The position numbers and the translations under genes are program-made. A stretch of 64,000 nt of DNA from Gossypium raimondii (Eukaryota; Streptophyta; Magnoliopsida; Malvales; Malvaceae). Positions 13,522 through 24,008 of this stretch are shown one piece after another. The stretch lies in NCBI RefSeq assembly GCF_025698545.1, contig NC_068575.1, forward strand, positions 60,211,980 through 60,275,979. The letters are read 5' to 3'. Below the pieces are notes generated by a model that was given only the letters and a program-made list of their open reading frames with translations, made no database searches and was not told the DNA's origin. The number at the start of each line of letters is the position of its first letter. Within the stretch, counting starts at the first letter, position 1.

Positions 13522-14090
13522 CTACACTGCAAAATACCTTTCTGAGATTCGAGGCTAGCTGTTCCAATTTCTCAATCTCCAGCAGATGAAGCAGAGATTA
13601 AAAAGAAAAGAGCAGAAAAGATTCCTTATTCTTTGAGCTAATTGAAATGCCTTCAAAATTCATAAGAACGGAAATTGAACAAATTCGGAATTTTCTACTA
13701 AACCCATAGTTCCTAATTAATAATTGCAGAGATTGACCAATTTAAATAATGAAATCAGGCTTTTTAGTACCTTTTGAGAATTGGGAACGGCGGCGAGCAC
13801 AGCGCGAAGAGAAGCGACGGAGTTCTTATAACCTCAAGCGAGCCTCATCGAGAGCACAATTGCCGCTACTTCCAGTTCCACTCATTTCCAGGTGATGGCT
13901 ACCATCGGGTGTCGAATCACCATTGCCTAAAACAGAGTTGTTGGATAGAGAAGGACCGTTAATGTAAGTAGTAGAAGGGTCGTAGGATTGGTGGACCACA
14001 AGGCAGGATTGCAGAGCTGTGGAATTTTCTTCCAATTTTCTCAACAAGGACTTCTTTTTGAACGTAGAAAGTGGAAAAAGGAAAAATAAA
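13330..14090 (-). other. Possible small minus-strand gene or non-coding transcript
   Basis: Reading the minus strand, exon-like sequence ends at a donor AAG|GTAC (13771/13770) after a frame reading SVASLRAVLAAVPNSQK. A second piece reads LEIEKLEQLASNLRK and ends at a donor AAG|GTATT (13538/13537). A third, after an acceptor near 13380, reads VDLDELFELNFGF and then stops. Upstream sequence (13830-14090) is open but has stops before the first piece, so no clean start was found. The pieces look more coding than chance, but I recognise no family. It may be a small gene, a decayed gene or a lncRNA; the third piece lies inside the local duplication. Confidence 0.25.
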
Positions 14091-14110
14091 TAATGAAATA
14101 AAAGTAGTAA

Positions 14111-14118
14111 AAAAAAAA
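14111..14118 (-). terminator. Pol III terminator of tRNA-Ser
   Basis: Eight consecutive A on the plus strand read as T8 directly after the tRNA 3' end, the usual RNA polymerase III stop signal. Confidence 0.85.
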
Positions 14119-14200
14119 CGTCGACAGCAGGGTTCGAACCTGCGCGGGCAGTGCCCAACAGATTTCAAGTCTGTCTCCTTAACCACTCGGACATATCGAC
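14119..14200 (-). tRNA. tRNA-Ser (anticodon UGA)
   Basis: The minus strand folds as a type II tRNA of 82 nt including a G discriminator. The acceptor stem pairs GTCGATA with TGTCGAC, the anticodon arm is CAGA-CTTGAAA-TCTG with anticodon TGA, a long variable arm follows (GGGCACTGCCCGC), and the T arm is GCAGG-TTCGAAC-CCTGC. A run of eight T on the transcribed strand follows directly (14111-14118), a classic Pol III terminator. It looks functional; the intact stems argue against a decayed copy or an organellar insert. Confidence 0.95.
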
Positions 14201-15253
14201 AAGGCGCTGAAATGTGCTTTCTGTATAAAACTTAAATTCGATTCATAATCAATTACGTACCTCGATATTGCCCATTATCTAACTTTTTATTTTTAATATT
14301 TTTAATAAATTTATTATTTTAGAAGAAATTTTATCTAATTCTTACATAAAATGTTTTTTTTTTCTTTTGATTATTGAAATTTTACGTAAAATGTGTATGT
14401 GTTTTTTCTACCATTGAACCATATTAGAGGTGTAGAACTTACCTCATATATCGTTTGTTGAATTATTGAAAAATTTTAAATGTGGTTAGTGTGATAATAA
14501 GAGTGAAGACAAAAAATTTTAAGCGAGGTGAAATTAAATTGTAATTTTAATAGTCTATATATTAATTATTTTAAAGGAATAAATAAAATTTTATCATTTT
14601 AGGAAGGATTAAAGTGTAATTTTATCTTTATTATTTTAAAATTTAAAAAACTCAAAATAAATAATTTTTCATTTTAGAAGGGCTTAGGCCTTACCAACCC
14701 CTTAACTACACCTTGTGTGATAATCTGAATTTATTAAGGCATATATGTGATAATCTCTGTTTTTAAATGAAATTATCCTATTATCAATGTACTAAAATGA
14801 AGCTCTTAAAATTATGTAGAATTTAAATTTTAATTAATTTGTTAAAATAGTAAATTCTATAAAAGAGTTTAAAAATTTTATAGGTGTTTTTTATTAGCAA
14901 AGTATATGATATAATATAAGTGTAGACAGTATTGAATTAACAATGCATCAAATATTATTTATATCTACTTTGATTAATTGGTTAGTATTTTTTTATATAA
15001 TCTACTATTATTCAACTCTATCGATAATTATGGATAACAACTGATTTAAAACTGATTGACTCCGGTGAAAATTTTAAACTCCCATATATTTTTTTATTTA
15101 TTTCCCTTTAAATGAAACATTGAAAGAAGTTAAAACGGTGCGTTTTGATATGGTGTAATGAGAGAAGGAGAGCCAAAGACTGAAGCTTGAATATGTGAGC
15201 GAGGGAGAGAACAAAGGATAACCAAAAAAAAAAAAAAGGTGGGGGCTTAAGCC
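14201..15253. other. Intergenic region before the lumen-protein gene
   Basis: AT-rich sequence without coding potential. A degraded copy of the GGAGCC-type MITE-like element lies at about 14490-14715. The last 150 bases are the likely promoter and leader of the next gene and include an A-run at 15222-15238. Confidence 0.5.
14490..14715. repeat. MITE-like repeat, GGAGCC family, copy 1 (degraded)
   Basis: Shares taatagtctatat, tttaaaggaataaat, attttatcattttagg and a terminal block gaagggcttaggcc...ccaacccctta with the fuller copy at 31625-31889. Only the right end is recognisable. Confidence 0.5.
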
Positions 15254-16256
15254 ATGACAAATACTCTAATTGCTCAGCTTCATCTTGTTCCTCCATTCCC
15301 TTCCCCTTCCAAACAATCATCAATCTCTCAACCTCAAATTAAAATCCCCAACAACCCTAACCCAAAACCCAAACCCATTGTTTTCTCTAAATTCCTCTCT
15401 TTAGCTCTCACTTTAACCTTAAACTCCCCACTTCCTTCATTAGCCATTCCATCTCTCACCTCTCAATCTTCCCCTCAAGCTCCTCTCACCACCACCCCTT
15501 TTACTCAGTCCAAGTTCTTGCAACTTGGACTTGAAGATGGGTCTGTTTTAAAAAACCTTCCCTTTTTTGTTTATTTGGTTTGAATTAAGCTAATGTACGT
15601 ACGTACGTGTGTGTGTGTGTGTGTGTGGTTGGTTAATGTTTTGATTGTTTTCTTGATGGTGATGATTGATGACAGGAAAATTAGGCCTTGCCCTTCAACA
15701 AATCCAGGTTGTGTTTCAACCAATGCAAAGTCATCATCTTTTGCCTTTCCATGGGTTGTTCCTGAGACTTCTAAAGAGAATGCAGTTCAGGTTTTGAGAA
15801 AACAATTATGATTTTGTAATGTGAAAGTAATTTCATGTTTGGTTTGGCTTTGAGAGCATTGCTTCATTTGCAGGAACTGCAAGAAGCGATTTTAAAAACT
15901 CAGAAGAATGCCAAGATTGAGGTTGTTGAAGATACCCCAAATGGTAAGTAGACATAAATTGGCATTTGGGGGGTTGCTGTTCGTATCTTCGTTTAGGGTT
16001 TAGACTGATATGATATGAAACTGAAACAAATTCAGGGAAATATATACAAGCTGAGGTAGATGGAGGGTTTGGTCCTGATGTAATGGAGTTTTTAGTGAAA
16101 GGTGATGTTGTTACTTACAGGTCAATGGCCATGAAAGTGACCTATATTTACCCTTTCACAACAGCAATTGGTGATTCAAAGGGACAGCTTGAGAGGTTGA
16201 AGAAGATCGTTGACCAGTTAGGCTGGTATGTTCCAAGTTTTGATTCCATGGAATAG
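15254..16256 (+). CDS. Thylakoid-lumen 17.9 kDa-type protein (DUF1499)
   Basis: Four exons, 15254-15540, 15676-15790, 15874-15943 and 16036-16256, give 230 residues. The N-terminal roughly 75 residues are rich in Ser, Pro and Leu with almost no acidic residues. A hydrophobic stretch with PLPSLAIPS follows, as in bipartite chloroplast-to-lumen transit peptides, so import into the thylakoid lumen is likely. The mature part carries the DUF1499 signature IRPCPSTNPGCVST, then AEVDGGFGPDVMEFLVKGD and ends PSFDSME*. By memory it matches Arabidopsis At4g24930, thylakoid lumenal 17.9 kDa protein, whose molecular function is unknown. Intron 1 contains an (ACGT/GT)n tract. The DUF579 gene follows 459 bp downstream on the same strand, as I recall for At4g24910, with At4g24920 (Sec61 gamma) absent here. 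Confidence 0.88.
15595..15628. repeat. Microsatellite (ACGT then GT repeats) in intron
   Basis: Intron 1 of the lumen-protein gene contains three ACGT-type units followed by about ten GT units. Confidence 0.9.
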
Positions 16257-16714
16257 CCATATTCATTGCTTTTTGAATGTGTAATATTTTTCTCTTTATC
16301 TTCAAAGTGGTAATATTTTTCTTAGATTGAAAGTGATGAAGCAACAAACTGTAAACAGTTAAAACTACAATCATGAACCAATCAAACAAATTCCCTAAGC
16401 TTTGCCTGTTTCTTCAAAAATGATTAAAAAGAGCACCAAACCCTTGGTTTTTTTTCTTTGTTTTATACAGATTGAGTATTGCTTTTTAGTTGCTAAAACA
16501 TCAACGTTTGAACCGCAGCAATTAGGTGACACTGCTTGAAACAAAAGCAAAAGAACATTTCTTCTTCTTCACTCAACATGATTGGTTCCATAACAGTAAA
16601 TCAATGTAGCCCACGTAAAAGTGTTTGATTGTGAATTTTTCTAAAACCCCATAATTCCCCTGGCAAGGAAATGTGATAGTATCGCCTGTAAGGTGCTGGG
16701 AAAAAAAGAAGAAA

Positions 16715-17701
16715 ATGCTTCCACAAGTCTCTCATGGCGGTGCCTTTCAGATTGGCCCTTCGGTTCTGTTCTGTAATGGCGGAGGCTCTGGTTCAAGCCC
16801 CAAACATGGCGGAACAGCTAGAAGGATGAAATTCCATGGGAAAAAACTACTGCCTTTGCTTGTTCTCGTCCTTTCATGTCTTTCAATTCTCAGACTTCTT
16901 AAAATAGCAATGATTGCTTCACATTCTTCATCTCCGGAGTGTTCATCGGAATGCAGTAATTTTCTATCAAATGCAACTCCAGTGGTGGATTCCGAGTCCG
17001 GTGGCCGACATGAACCCACCCCTGCTGCCACCGCTGCCAATGCAACCCTTCTCACCCCAAAGGAATTCATGGTTCTTTCGAAACTTGTTACACGTAAAGC
17101 GCCTTGTAATCTCCTTGTTTTTGGTCTTCAATCACAGTATTACAATCTTTCATCAATAAACGCAGGAGGAATCACTGTTTTTCTCGAGGATGATCCTTTG
17201 AAGATAAGTGAAATCAAAGCTGATTTTAATGGAACTCGAATTTATAACGTCAAGTATCAGATAGCAGCTAAAAAAGCATACAATTTGCTCAAACATGCAA
17301 GGAAAAATCCTGCTTGTTCTCCCACCATAAATCTGTTGAATCAATCGAGTTGCAAATTGGCATTGAGAAACTTACCAGAAGACGTTTATAAGCTTAAATG
17401 GGATGTCGTGGTGGTGGACGGGCCGATCGGGGACACGCCAGAAGCACCAGGGAGGATGCCGACTATCTACACTGCCGGCATGTTGGCAAGAACTGATGGG
17501 ATTGGGAAGAAGACAACGACTGACGTTGTAGTTCACGATGTTCATCGGACGATTGAAAAATGGTTTTCTTGGGAATTCTTCTGCGAACAAAACTTGGTCT
17601 CTGCTAGAGGGAAACTCTGGGTTTTTAGAATACCTGTCCATCAATCGAATTCTACAAGCTTTTGCTCTTCTGAGACAGTTGTTAATGGCGGATCCATCTA
17701 A
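16715..17701 (+). CDS. DUF579 polysaccharide methyltransferase-like protein
   Basis: A single-exon gene of 328 residues. The start is the ATG at 16715 (MLPQVSHGG); an in-frame GTG 42 bases upstream extends the frame but is not a likely start. A Gly/Ser-rich cytosolic tail is followed by a membrane anchor at about residues 45-62, giving a type II Golgi topology, then a stem with N-glycosylation sites. The DUF579 domain covers about residues 115-305. It includes PCNLLVFGLQSQYYNLSS, GITVFLEDDP, SCKLALRNLPEDVY, WDVVVVDGP, PEAPGRMPTIYTAG and HDVHRTIEKWF. Family members methylate glucuronic acid on xylan (GXM) or arabinogalactan (AGM), or act in xylan synthesis (IRX15). The PEAPGRM and HDV-R--EK motifs put it nearer the GXM side than IRX15. 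By memory it resembles At4g24910; substrate is not assigned. Confidence 0.87.
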   Translation: MLPQVSHGGAFQIGPSVLFCNGGGSGSSPKHGGTARRMKFHGKKLLPLLVLVLSCLSILRLLKIAMIASHSSSPECSSECSNFLSNATPVVDSESGGRHEPTPAATAANATLLTPKEFMVLSKLVTRKAPCNLLVFGLQSQYYNLSSINAGGITVFLEDDPLKISEIKADFNGTRIYNVKYQIAAKKAYNLLKHARKNPACSPTINLLNQSSCKLALRNLPEDVYKLKWDVVVVDGPIGDTPEAPGRMPTIYTAGMLARTDGIGKKTTTDVVVHDVHRTIEKWFSWEFFCEQNLVSARGKLWVFRIPVHQSNSTSFCSSETVVNGGSI

Positions 17702-18154
17702 TGATATGTTTTTTATTGTCTGTTTGATGTTAGAAACCAGGTTTGAGATGTCTTCTTTGTTAGAAAACAGGATCTAATCTCGGGTTACTGAAATGTTTTG
17801 GTTCATTCAAACTCATATTCAACACTTAAATTAAATTCAGGTGGAATTAAGACCTATACCTGCAATTTTACCAAATATAATCTTCTTCTTTTTTACTTGT
17901 TTTTTGCTTTACAATTTCTTTTCAAGAAGAAAATTAGATGGGCACGTATTAAGATTGCAACACAGAAAGTTCAAGCTTTTGAGTTTCATTGATACACCAA
18001 AAATTTACAGAAATGGGAACCTGTCAAGCCTAATTAAGTAAACGGGCTTTCTCGCCTGTGTTACAATCTGCATCTCCGATTAGTCTCAACATCAGAAATC
18101 CGAAAAGCAGAACCACAAAGAAAAATGGAAGGCATCTAGTGTTTTTGATTACTT
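17702..18154. other. Convergent 3' ends of DUF579 and KING1 genes
   Basis: About 450 bp separate two tail-to-tail genes. The segment holds the probable 3' UTRs of both; no other feature was seen. Confidence 0.7.
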
Positions 18155-20325
18155 TTAAACCCGACAGTTCTCCGGTAAAGGCAACACACCGTCGAAGAAA
18201 TCACCAAAGTACCCGTGCGGTTCGTGTACTAACCTCGATATGATGTCTCTAAGTGTTATTACTCCTTCCAAATTCCCGTCATCGTCCACTACGTACATAC
18301 GATGGATCTTTTCTGAGTCAAGCGTCTGGATCAATTCCTTGATGGTTTTATCTCTCTTGCAAGTAACCGTGCCGCTCAACATCGGCGATCTCTTGTCGTG
18401 TTTCTCCAAGTAGTTTTTAACTGCTATCAAGAAGTTCTTCGCCGTGATAGATCTATGCAATCAAGAGGACTTAATTCAGAACACAAAATATATATCTGAT
18501 ATGAAATTGAAGCTTTCAAATCAATCATCACAAACCTGTAATCGCGGTAGATCTCTGGTGCGGTTAGAAGGAACTGTACATCTCTAAGACTTATGTTACC
18601 GATAGCTTTTTTTCCTCCACTTTCAACTACCGGTACGCCTCCGATTCTATTTTTCCTCATTAACTTAAATGCTTGAAGAACCGGTTGATCCTCGTGTACC
18701 TGATATACAAAGAGGGATTCACTAACATATCGCTTGCTAAAGAGTAGGTTTAGTTGAAGGCAAGCTATGGGGAAGATTGCTAGAAATGCAAGGCAATTGC
18801 TACCGGACAAAGCCCAGATTCGGCACTCACACTCAAGTTTGAGCAACATAATTATGAGCCTTAATTTGCAATGTATAAGGTGTGCAATTTCATTAAGACA
18901 TTTGATAAAGCATCGTAAGAGTCATGGCAATGGAAATGAAAAGCCTCGAATCGATGAAAACGAAAAACTTAAACAGATAACAGCTACTCACTTTGATAAT
19001 TTCCTTAGGTGACATTGTGGGAAGACCGATCTCCAAAAGTTTCTTAGTTCCCCAGCTTTCAAACCAGTGAAACCCGGTGCATTCAGCTAACATGTGAATG
19101 ACAGCTGACTGCGTGATGATGTTATTGATCTTTCCATCACCGAGATCAACTACTGGAACACTCTTCATTTTATATTTAGAAAGCAGTAACAACATAGTCA
19201 AAAATGAGTTCGATTTTTGCAAAGCAAGGAATGGTGCCCATCGGAACGTCCCCGAGATATCGCGAACCTGTATGCTATCACCAGTTAACAACATCGGTAC
19301 GTCTAAGAAAGAGAGAATTCAAGATGTAGGAAGCTGTTCTATAATAGAGATTTAGAAATACCACCTTAGTGTTCTTGTAAAACTTGGAGGACGTTAGAGC
19401 CTCAAAAAAGTCTCCCGAAGTAATCGAAGCATCTTCGGGGCCTAAAGTCCCGAGTCCCACAGCAGAGGTCATTCCATTAATAGATACCGCGAAATAAGTT
19501 CCACTGGGAGATGAAGGGCTTCTAGGTGAAGGTGGTTCTGACTGAAAAATGGTGGAAATTTTTACTCATGTCAAACGCATACCCTTAATCTACACTCACA
19601 CCAAAGTTTGATTAACATAAACTACTGCAACCTAACAACAAAAGATGTCCATTAGCAATTATCCTCTTGGCCAGAAAAAAACAAAAGATGTCCATTAGCA
19701 ATTATCCTCTTGGCCAGAAAAAAACAAACAGATCATATATATTGGGTTTGATTTTTCGACCTGTTGCAAAATCCATATAGCAATTCCAGCGAACTCTACA
19801 ATGCCAATGTATCTGTCAATCCATGTTGCATCGTCAGGGGCATTAACATCAACAACTGGTGCGCTAAGAATCTTGTTTTGAGCCAGTATTTGAACAGCCT
19901 CTGCTAAACTAGCATCCGATTTTATCTCAATCCCTGCAAACAGAATCTCACTTCGTCTTAACCAAAACTAAGATCAACCTTAAACATTACAAAGTTAATA
20001 CCATAACATATACTCATCAACCCCACACCGCAAAATAGGGGGGAAATTAACAAAATCTGGCAGCCAACCGAAGCAGACAAAATAATCCAAAACGAAAATT
20101 GCATGATCAAAGGCATCGAGACAACCAAAACAGACCTTGAGGAGCAAGAGGGAAAGCAGAGACAGGAATGCTCTCAAAGCAAGCGTTGAGCTTTTCATTA
20201 GGACTAAGCTTTGGTTCTTGAACACCCCATAGATCCTCCACCTTCATCCCAAGCTTTGCCTCTGGACTCCTCGGACTCTCCTGCTGGTCCATGCTACTCT
20301 CTCGTCTCAATTGCAAACTCGCCAT
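18155..20325 (-). CDS. KING1: SnRK1 regulatory gamma subunit (KING1), four CBS domains
   Basis: Six exons on the minus strand, 20325-20136, 19933-19761, 19541-19365, 19267-18992, 18699-18536 and 18452-18155, give 425 residues, against 424 in Arabidopsis KING1 (At3g48530). The start is ATG at 20325 (MASLQLRRESSMDQQ); a TTG two codons upstream is only an open-frame extension. Four CBS units are spread over the chain: ASLAEAVQILAQNKILSAPV, the FRWAPFLALQKSNSF/KSVPVVDLGDGK block, QPVLQAFKLMRKNRIGGVPV, and TIKELIQTLDSEKIHRMYVV with GNLEGVITLRDII. The family is the plant-specific gamma-type partner of the SnRK1 energy-sensing kinase; plants also use a hybrid beta-gamma subunit (SNF4/AKINbeta-gamma). 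The Ser/Pro-rich insert of exon 3 (SEPPSPRSPSSPSG) is a plausible phosphorylation region. Convergent with the DUF579 gene. Confidence 0.93.
19638..19723. repeat. Perfect 43-bp tandem duplication in a KING1 intron
   Basis: Units 19638-19680 and 19681-19723 are identical, each beginning acaaaagatgtcc and ending ggccagaaaaaa. The unit lies within intron 2 of the KING1 gene and does not touch a splice site. Perfect identity implies a very recent event or an assembly artefact. Confidence 0.95.
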
Positions 20326-21689
20326 CTTCAACGATACTGAAAAAACACAAAAAGAAACTTCACTGTCTTTCTCTCTTTGCGACCCTTGTCTCTATATGTA
20401 ACTAAAAGTTCAGAAAGCTGATAACTTGAATCATTCAACAATTGGACATAAATAACTGAAGACAAAACAAACAGGGTTTACTTTTAAGTACTGTGTAATG
20501 GATGGAACAATGATTTGATCAGACCGTTAACTTGGGTTTTTGACAAAGTTGTCGGGGCACGTGGACGGTGAGTGATGTGGTGTAATTGAGAGGTGATAAA
20601 CTGATAATGTTGTCTGGTCAAGACAAACTTCACTTTTGTATTGTTGGTTTTATTGTAAGGAAGAAACCGGAATAGGCGGTCTTATCCATCCGGTTTTTAA
20701 TGGCGGCCACTCTAGTGTGAGCCCAGGAGTAGCTTGCGCACTCGGGTTTTGACGACACCTGGTTTTGCTGATAAGGATACCTGAATTTGCTGACATATTT
20801 TTGATGGCGACTCTGACTCTTATCTAAAATTATTATGGAGTTGTCTCAATGATTGCATTTTTATTTTTATTTTAAAATAAATAAATAAATTAGTAATTTT
20901 AAATTAAAAAGTAAATTAATTTTTATATATTAATATAATATATATAGCATATTTCGTGTCATTGTCAAATTATTCTATTAATCATATTCATTTTAAGAGT
21001 ATAAAAGAATTAAATTTTAAACTTAACCTTTAATCAAGTGTATAATAATTTATTTATTTTTAAATAAAAGAGAAAAAATATTTCTAGTATAAAATTTTTA
21101 TGATATTTTTATTCTCGATGTACTTGTTAAGATATAAGTTTATATAAATATTTGTATTTATTGAATGCTCTTCATTTACAACCTTAAATGTGGAATGAAA
21201 ATTTAATATATCCACGAATTAGTAGATTTTATTGGATCTTTGCTCAATTATTCCTAGTTTTGTATCATGTATATCCATTCCTAACATGGCATTATATAAC
21301 ACCATGTGATGCTACTTTATTGTAAGTAGACTAGCTTAAACTCTTTGATACTTTAATTTAGTCGTTTATGGGCCAGATTCAGTCCGGTCCATGACATCTC
21401 GAATGATTCTTTTATCAAATGAAAATTATTAGAGGTTAGTATCTTATGGTTAAAGCGTGTACAACAGAAAATGGATGTACCAAATTGACATACTTTTTTT
21501 CTTCAAGTACATGAAAAGTACAGGGGTTAAATAAGAAATTAACCTAAACAGTTAATTTCTAAACTTTTTAGAATTTGTTATGAGACATATATTAATTTAT
21601 TGTTTTTTTTGTGAGATATTTTGTGAGGTTTTAAAGATTGTAGGGATGGTACGAGAAATATATAGTTGATGAACATATGAGATCTGTTA

Positions 21690-22210
21690 TACATCAGTGG
21701 TTATCAAATTGAGTCTTAGATAAGATTCAAGTCAGCTACCTGTGACCTGAATAGGTCCTACCAAATGATTGAGTGTGAGGCGAACCACGAGAGGATAGCA
21801 AAGGAGTACCACAAGCGAACAGTAGGGGAGTTCGCTGATCTAGCTCACACGGATCAAGTGAGGATTGTGGTCCCAGTCCGCATATACCCAAAGTGCTCAA
21901 TGAAGTCCCAAAGTGCTCGTAGAAGGGAGATTATGTGATTTGTAGGCAACCCAAAGTGAAACACATGTAGCAGGCTTAAAGCCCGCTCAAAATGTCAGTC
22001 CTAGGAATAGAGAGGACTGTGTACACTGCAAGCGGCCCAGGGTAAAACATGTGCCCAGTAGGCCTGTAGTTTGCACAGAATGTTAGTTTTAGAAACAATG
22101 GAATCAAGACAAAATAGTGGGATCAAGTTGCGAATTGTGATAATATAAATACCTGAATGCTCCTGTTGATGAGATACAAGACAAAATTACTCATCAGTAT
22201 TTAATGGGTA
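21690..22210. repeat. GC-richer repeat-like block, unclassified
   Basis: This block is markedly less AT-rich than its flanks, has no long frame, and contains internally similar words: cccaaagtgctc twice (about 21890 and 21908), cccaaagtgaaacac and cccagggtaaaacatg. The two units around aaagtgaaacacatgtagcaggctt and gggtaaaacatgtgcccagtaggcct look like a diverged duplication. It may be part of an LTR or another transposon; no ends were found. Confidence 0.35.
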
Positions 22211-22777
22211 ACAAATAATATAAGGTAGAGGTCAAACTCCATCCTCCTTTCCTACTAAAGTACTTCTTATGATTCAAATTATATTTATTCGACTTTAAAA
22301 TTAATAAATTGAACATAAATCAAAATGGTACGAAATGACCAAACAAAAATAATCCCAATTGTTGTGATCAACTTTAAACAAAGGGGATCTAAACACTAAG
22401 TTTGAGAGTTTAATTATAATTTTCAACTTTTTTAAGTTTTATTAGAAATTTTAGAACTTCTAAGGGTTTTGTGAGGATTCTTAAAATTTTGAAGGCCTAA
22501 TTAAAAATTTTAAAATCTTTAAAGGGCTTAATAAGAATCTCCAAAAAGTTTGGAATCTTAATGAAAATTTCCAAAATTTAAGGCTCGATTAAAATTTTCT
22601 GAAAGCTTAAAGGGTTTAATGATGACTTCTCATGTTTTTTGGGGGCCCACGGCTATTTTCTATTAGCGCTGATTTATACATAATTATTCATGATGAAGTT
22701 GGAATTTGACTCTAAATTGAGATTTTTAATACTAATTAAAAGCATATATATTATACTAAAAATACGAGGAGCATGTT

Positions 22778-22916
22778 GATTGAGTTTTAGTTCGATTGTC
22801 ATGGATATTGTTGCCAATGTAGGAGGACGTGGATTCGAGTACACTGAAGTGCATTATTCTCCTATTTATAAGTTGGAAGAGGCTATGAATAGTTTTAAAC
22901 ATTGTGTTAAAAAAAT
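22778..22916 (+). mobile_element. tRNA-derived SINE-like copy
   Basis: About 139 bp. The head reads gagttttagttcgattgtc (A-box-like) followed 47 bases later by gtggattcgagtac (B-box-like). The body reads tgttgccaatgtaggaggac ... attctcctatttataag and a terminal A-rich run closes it. The minus-strand copy at 26839-26980 has the same order of blocks, and 44341-44410 holds a partial copy. Family name unknown. Confidence 0.65.
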
Positions 22917-23234
22917 GAGTGACATAAATTAAACATAAAGGTGTGTGAAAGATTAGCTTACTTAAAATAGCCAAAACAAACAAATTTCGACTTACACAAT
23001 AACTTAAACTAATTGATTTTAACTCGAGAAGATCAAATTGAATTAAAAAATTTAGCTAAATTCAAAGAAGTTATGAGTTAAAAAAATACAATTACGTATC
23101 ATAATCAATTATACGTATTACAGTTTTGTATAATTAAAATTAAATCATTACAAACTACAAACATACAAATTAATAATTAAAATATATAAAATGAAATTCA
23201 CATACAATAAGACTTAAACCTAGAACAAAATTTA

Positions 23235-23788
23235 GACTAGAGTAAAATATATTTAATGTCACTAAATTATTAATACGTTTACGTTTTAGTAATTTAATTT
23301 TAAAAGTTACACATTCATCATTGAACTATTCAAAAAATTTTATTTAAGTCACTGAATAATTTAAAATTTTTTTACTTAAACCACTAGGCTGTTAAGTTTT
23401 TTTTTTTAAATGCCCAGCTAGAAAGCTTTAAATGACAACTCAACGATCGATATGATAAATCAATACTCATCTAATAGTAAAAAAATGTGCCTTAGATCCA
23501 AGTTGATGTAACAATCAATGTTGAAGATCAAAAAAGAAAACTGTTTAGATTTTGATTTGTAGATTCATGATATTAAAAGTTGTTTTATAAGAAAAACTTA
23601 ACAGTAGAAGAGAATGAGATAGAGAGTTTTCGATTGATAAAGGCGGTGTAAATAAATAAAGTCATACAACAACAATTTTAATAACCTAATAATTTAAATA
23701 AAAATTTTGACAATTTATAATTTTTTAAAATTAAATTACTAAAACATAAATTTACTAATAATTTAATCACTATCTATAGAGTTTATCC
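23235..23788. repeat. Foldback/MITE-like element
   Basis: The left end contains cactaaattattaata and cgttttagtaatttaatttt; the reverse complement of the right end contains gattaaattattagta and tgttttagtaatttaatttt in the same order. Arms are at least 110 bp with a non-matching centre. The words also resemble the large foldback at 38.9-39.65 kb. No coding frame is present. Confidence 0.6.
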
Positions 23789-24008
23789 TTTAAACTAAAA
23801 CTCCTCGTACACAAATCACATTATTAGTGGGAAAATTCCCGATATTTAGCGGGAAAAGAAAGTAGTGGCTGGGCTTTTCCGACTTTTCATATTCCTTCTT
23901 CTTCTACTTATTTCTTCCCCGTTTTATTTTATTTTTAATTTCCCTTTTATCACTCGAAAAGAAAAAAAAAAAAAAAAAGGAATAGGGGTGAGGGTTTTGT
24001 AAAGGCCA

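Larger units (their letters stand above)
12202..14118. other. Region between NPC6 and tRNA-Ser
   Basis: The first part is the NPC6 3' UTR, followed by AT-rich sequence with a (TA)n run near 12669-12686. About 12931-13521 is an imperfect direct duplication (separate entry). About 13330-14090 on the minus strand shows exon-like pieces (separate entry). Nothing else was recognised. Confidence 0.5.
20326..24008. other. Intergenic region between KING1 and the SAP gene
   Basis: The first 250 bases are KING1 leader and promoter. About 20690-20830 is a GC-richer patch with no frame. A GC-richer repeat-like block covers about 21690-22210, a SINE-like copy about 22778-22916, and a foldback about 23235-23788. 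The last 150 bases, with a CT-rich then A-rich tract, are the SAP gene leader. No gene was recognised. Confidence 0.55.

Noticed and set aside
16673-16714. Longer N-terminus for the DUF579 protein
   Set aside because: The extension would start at GTG, with ATG-TGA just before it; the first in-frame ATG is 16715.
20326-20331. Two-residue extension of the KING1 N-terminus
   Set aside because: The upstream codon is TTG; the first ATG is at 20325 and gives the family length.
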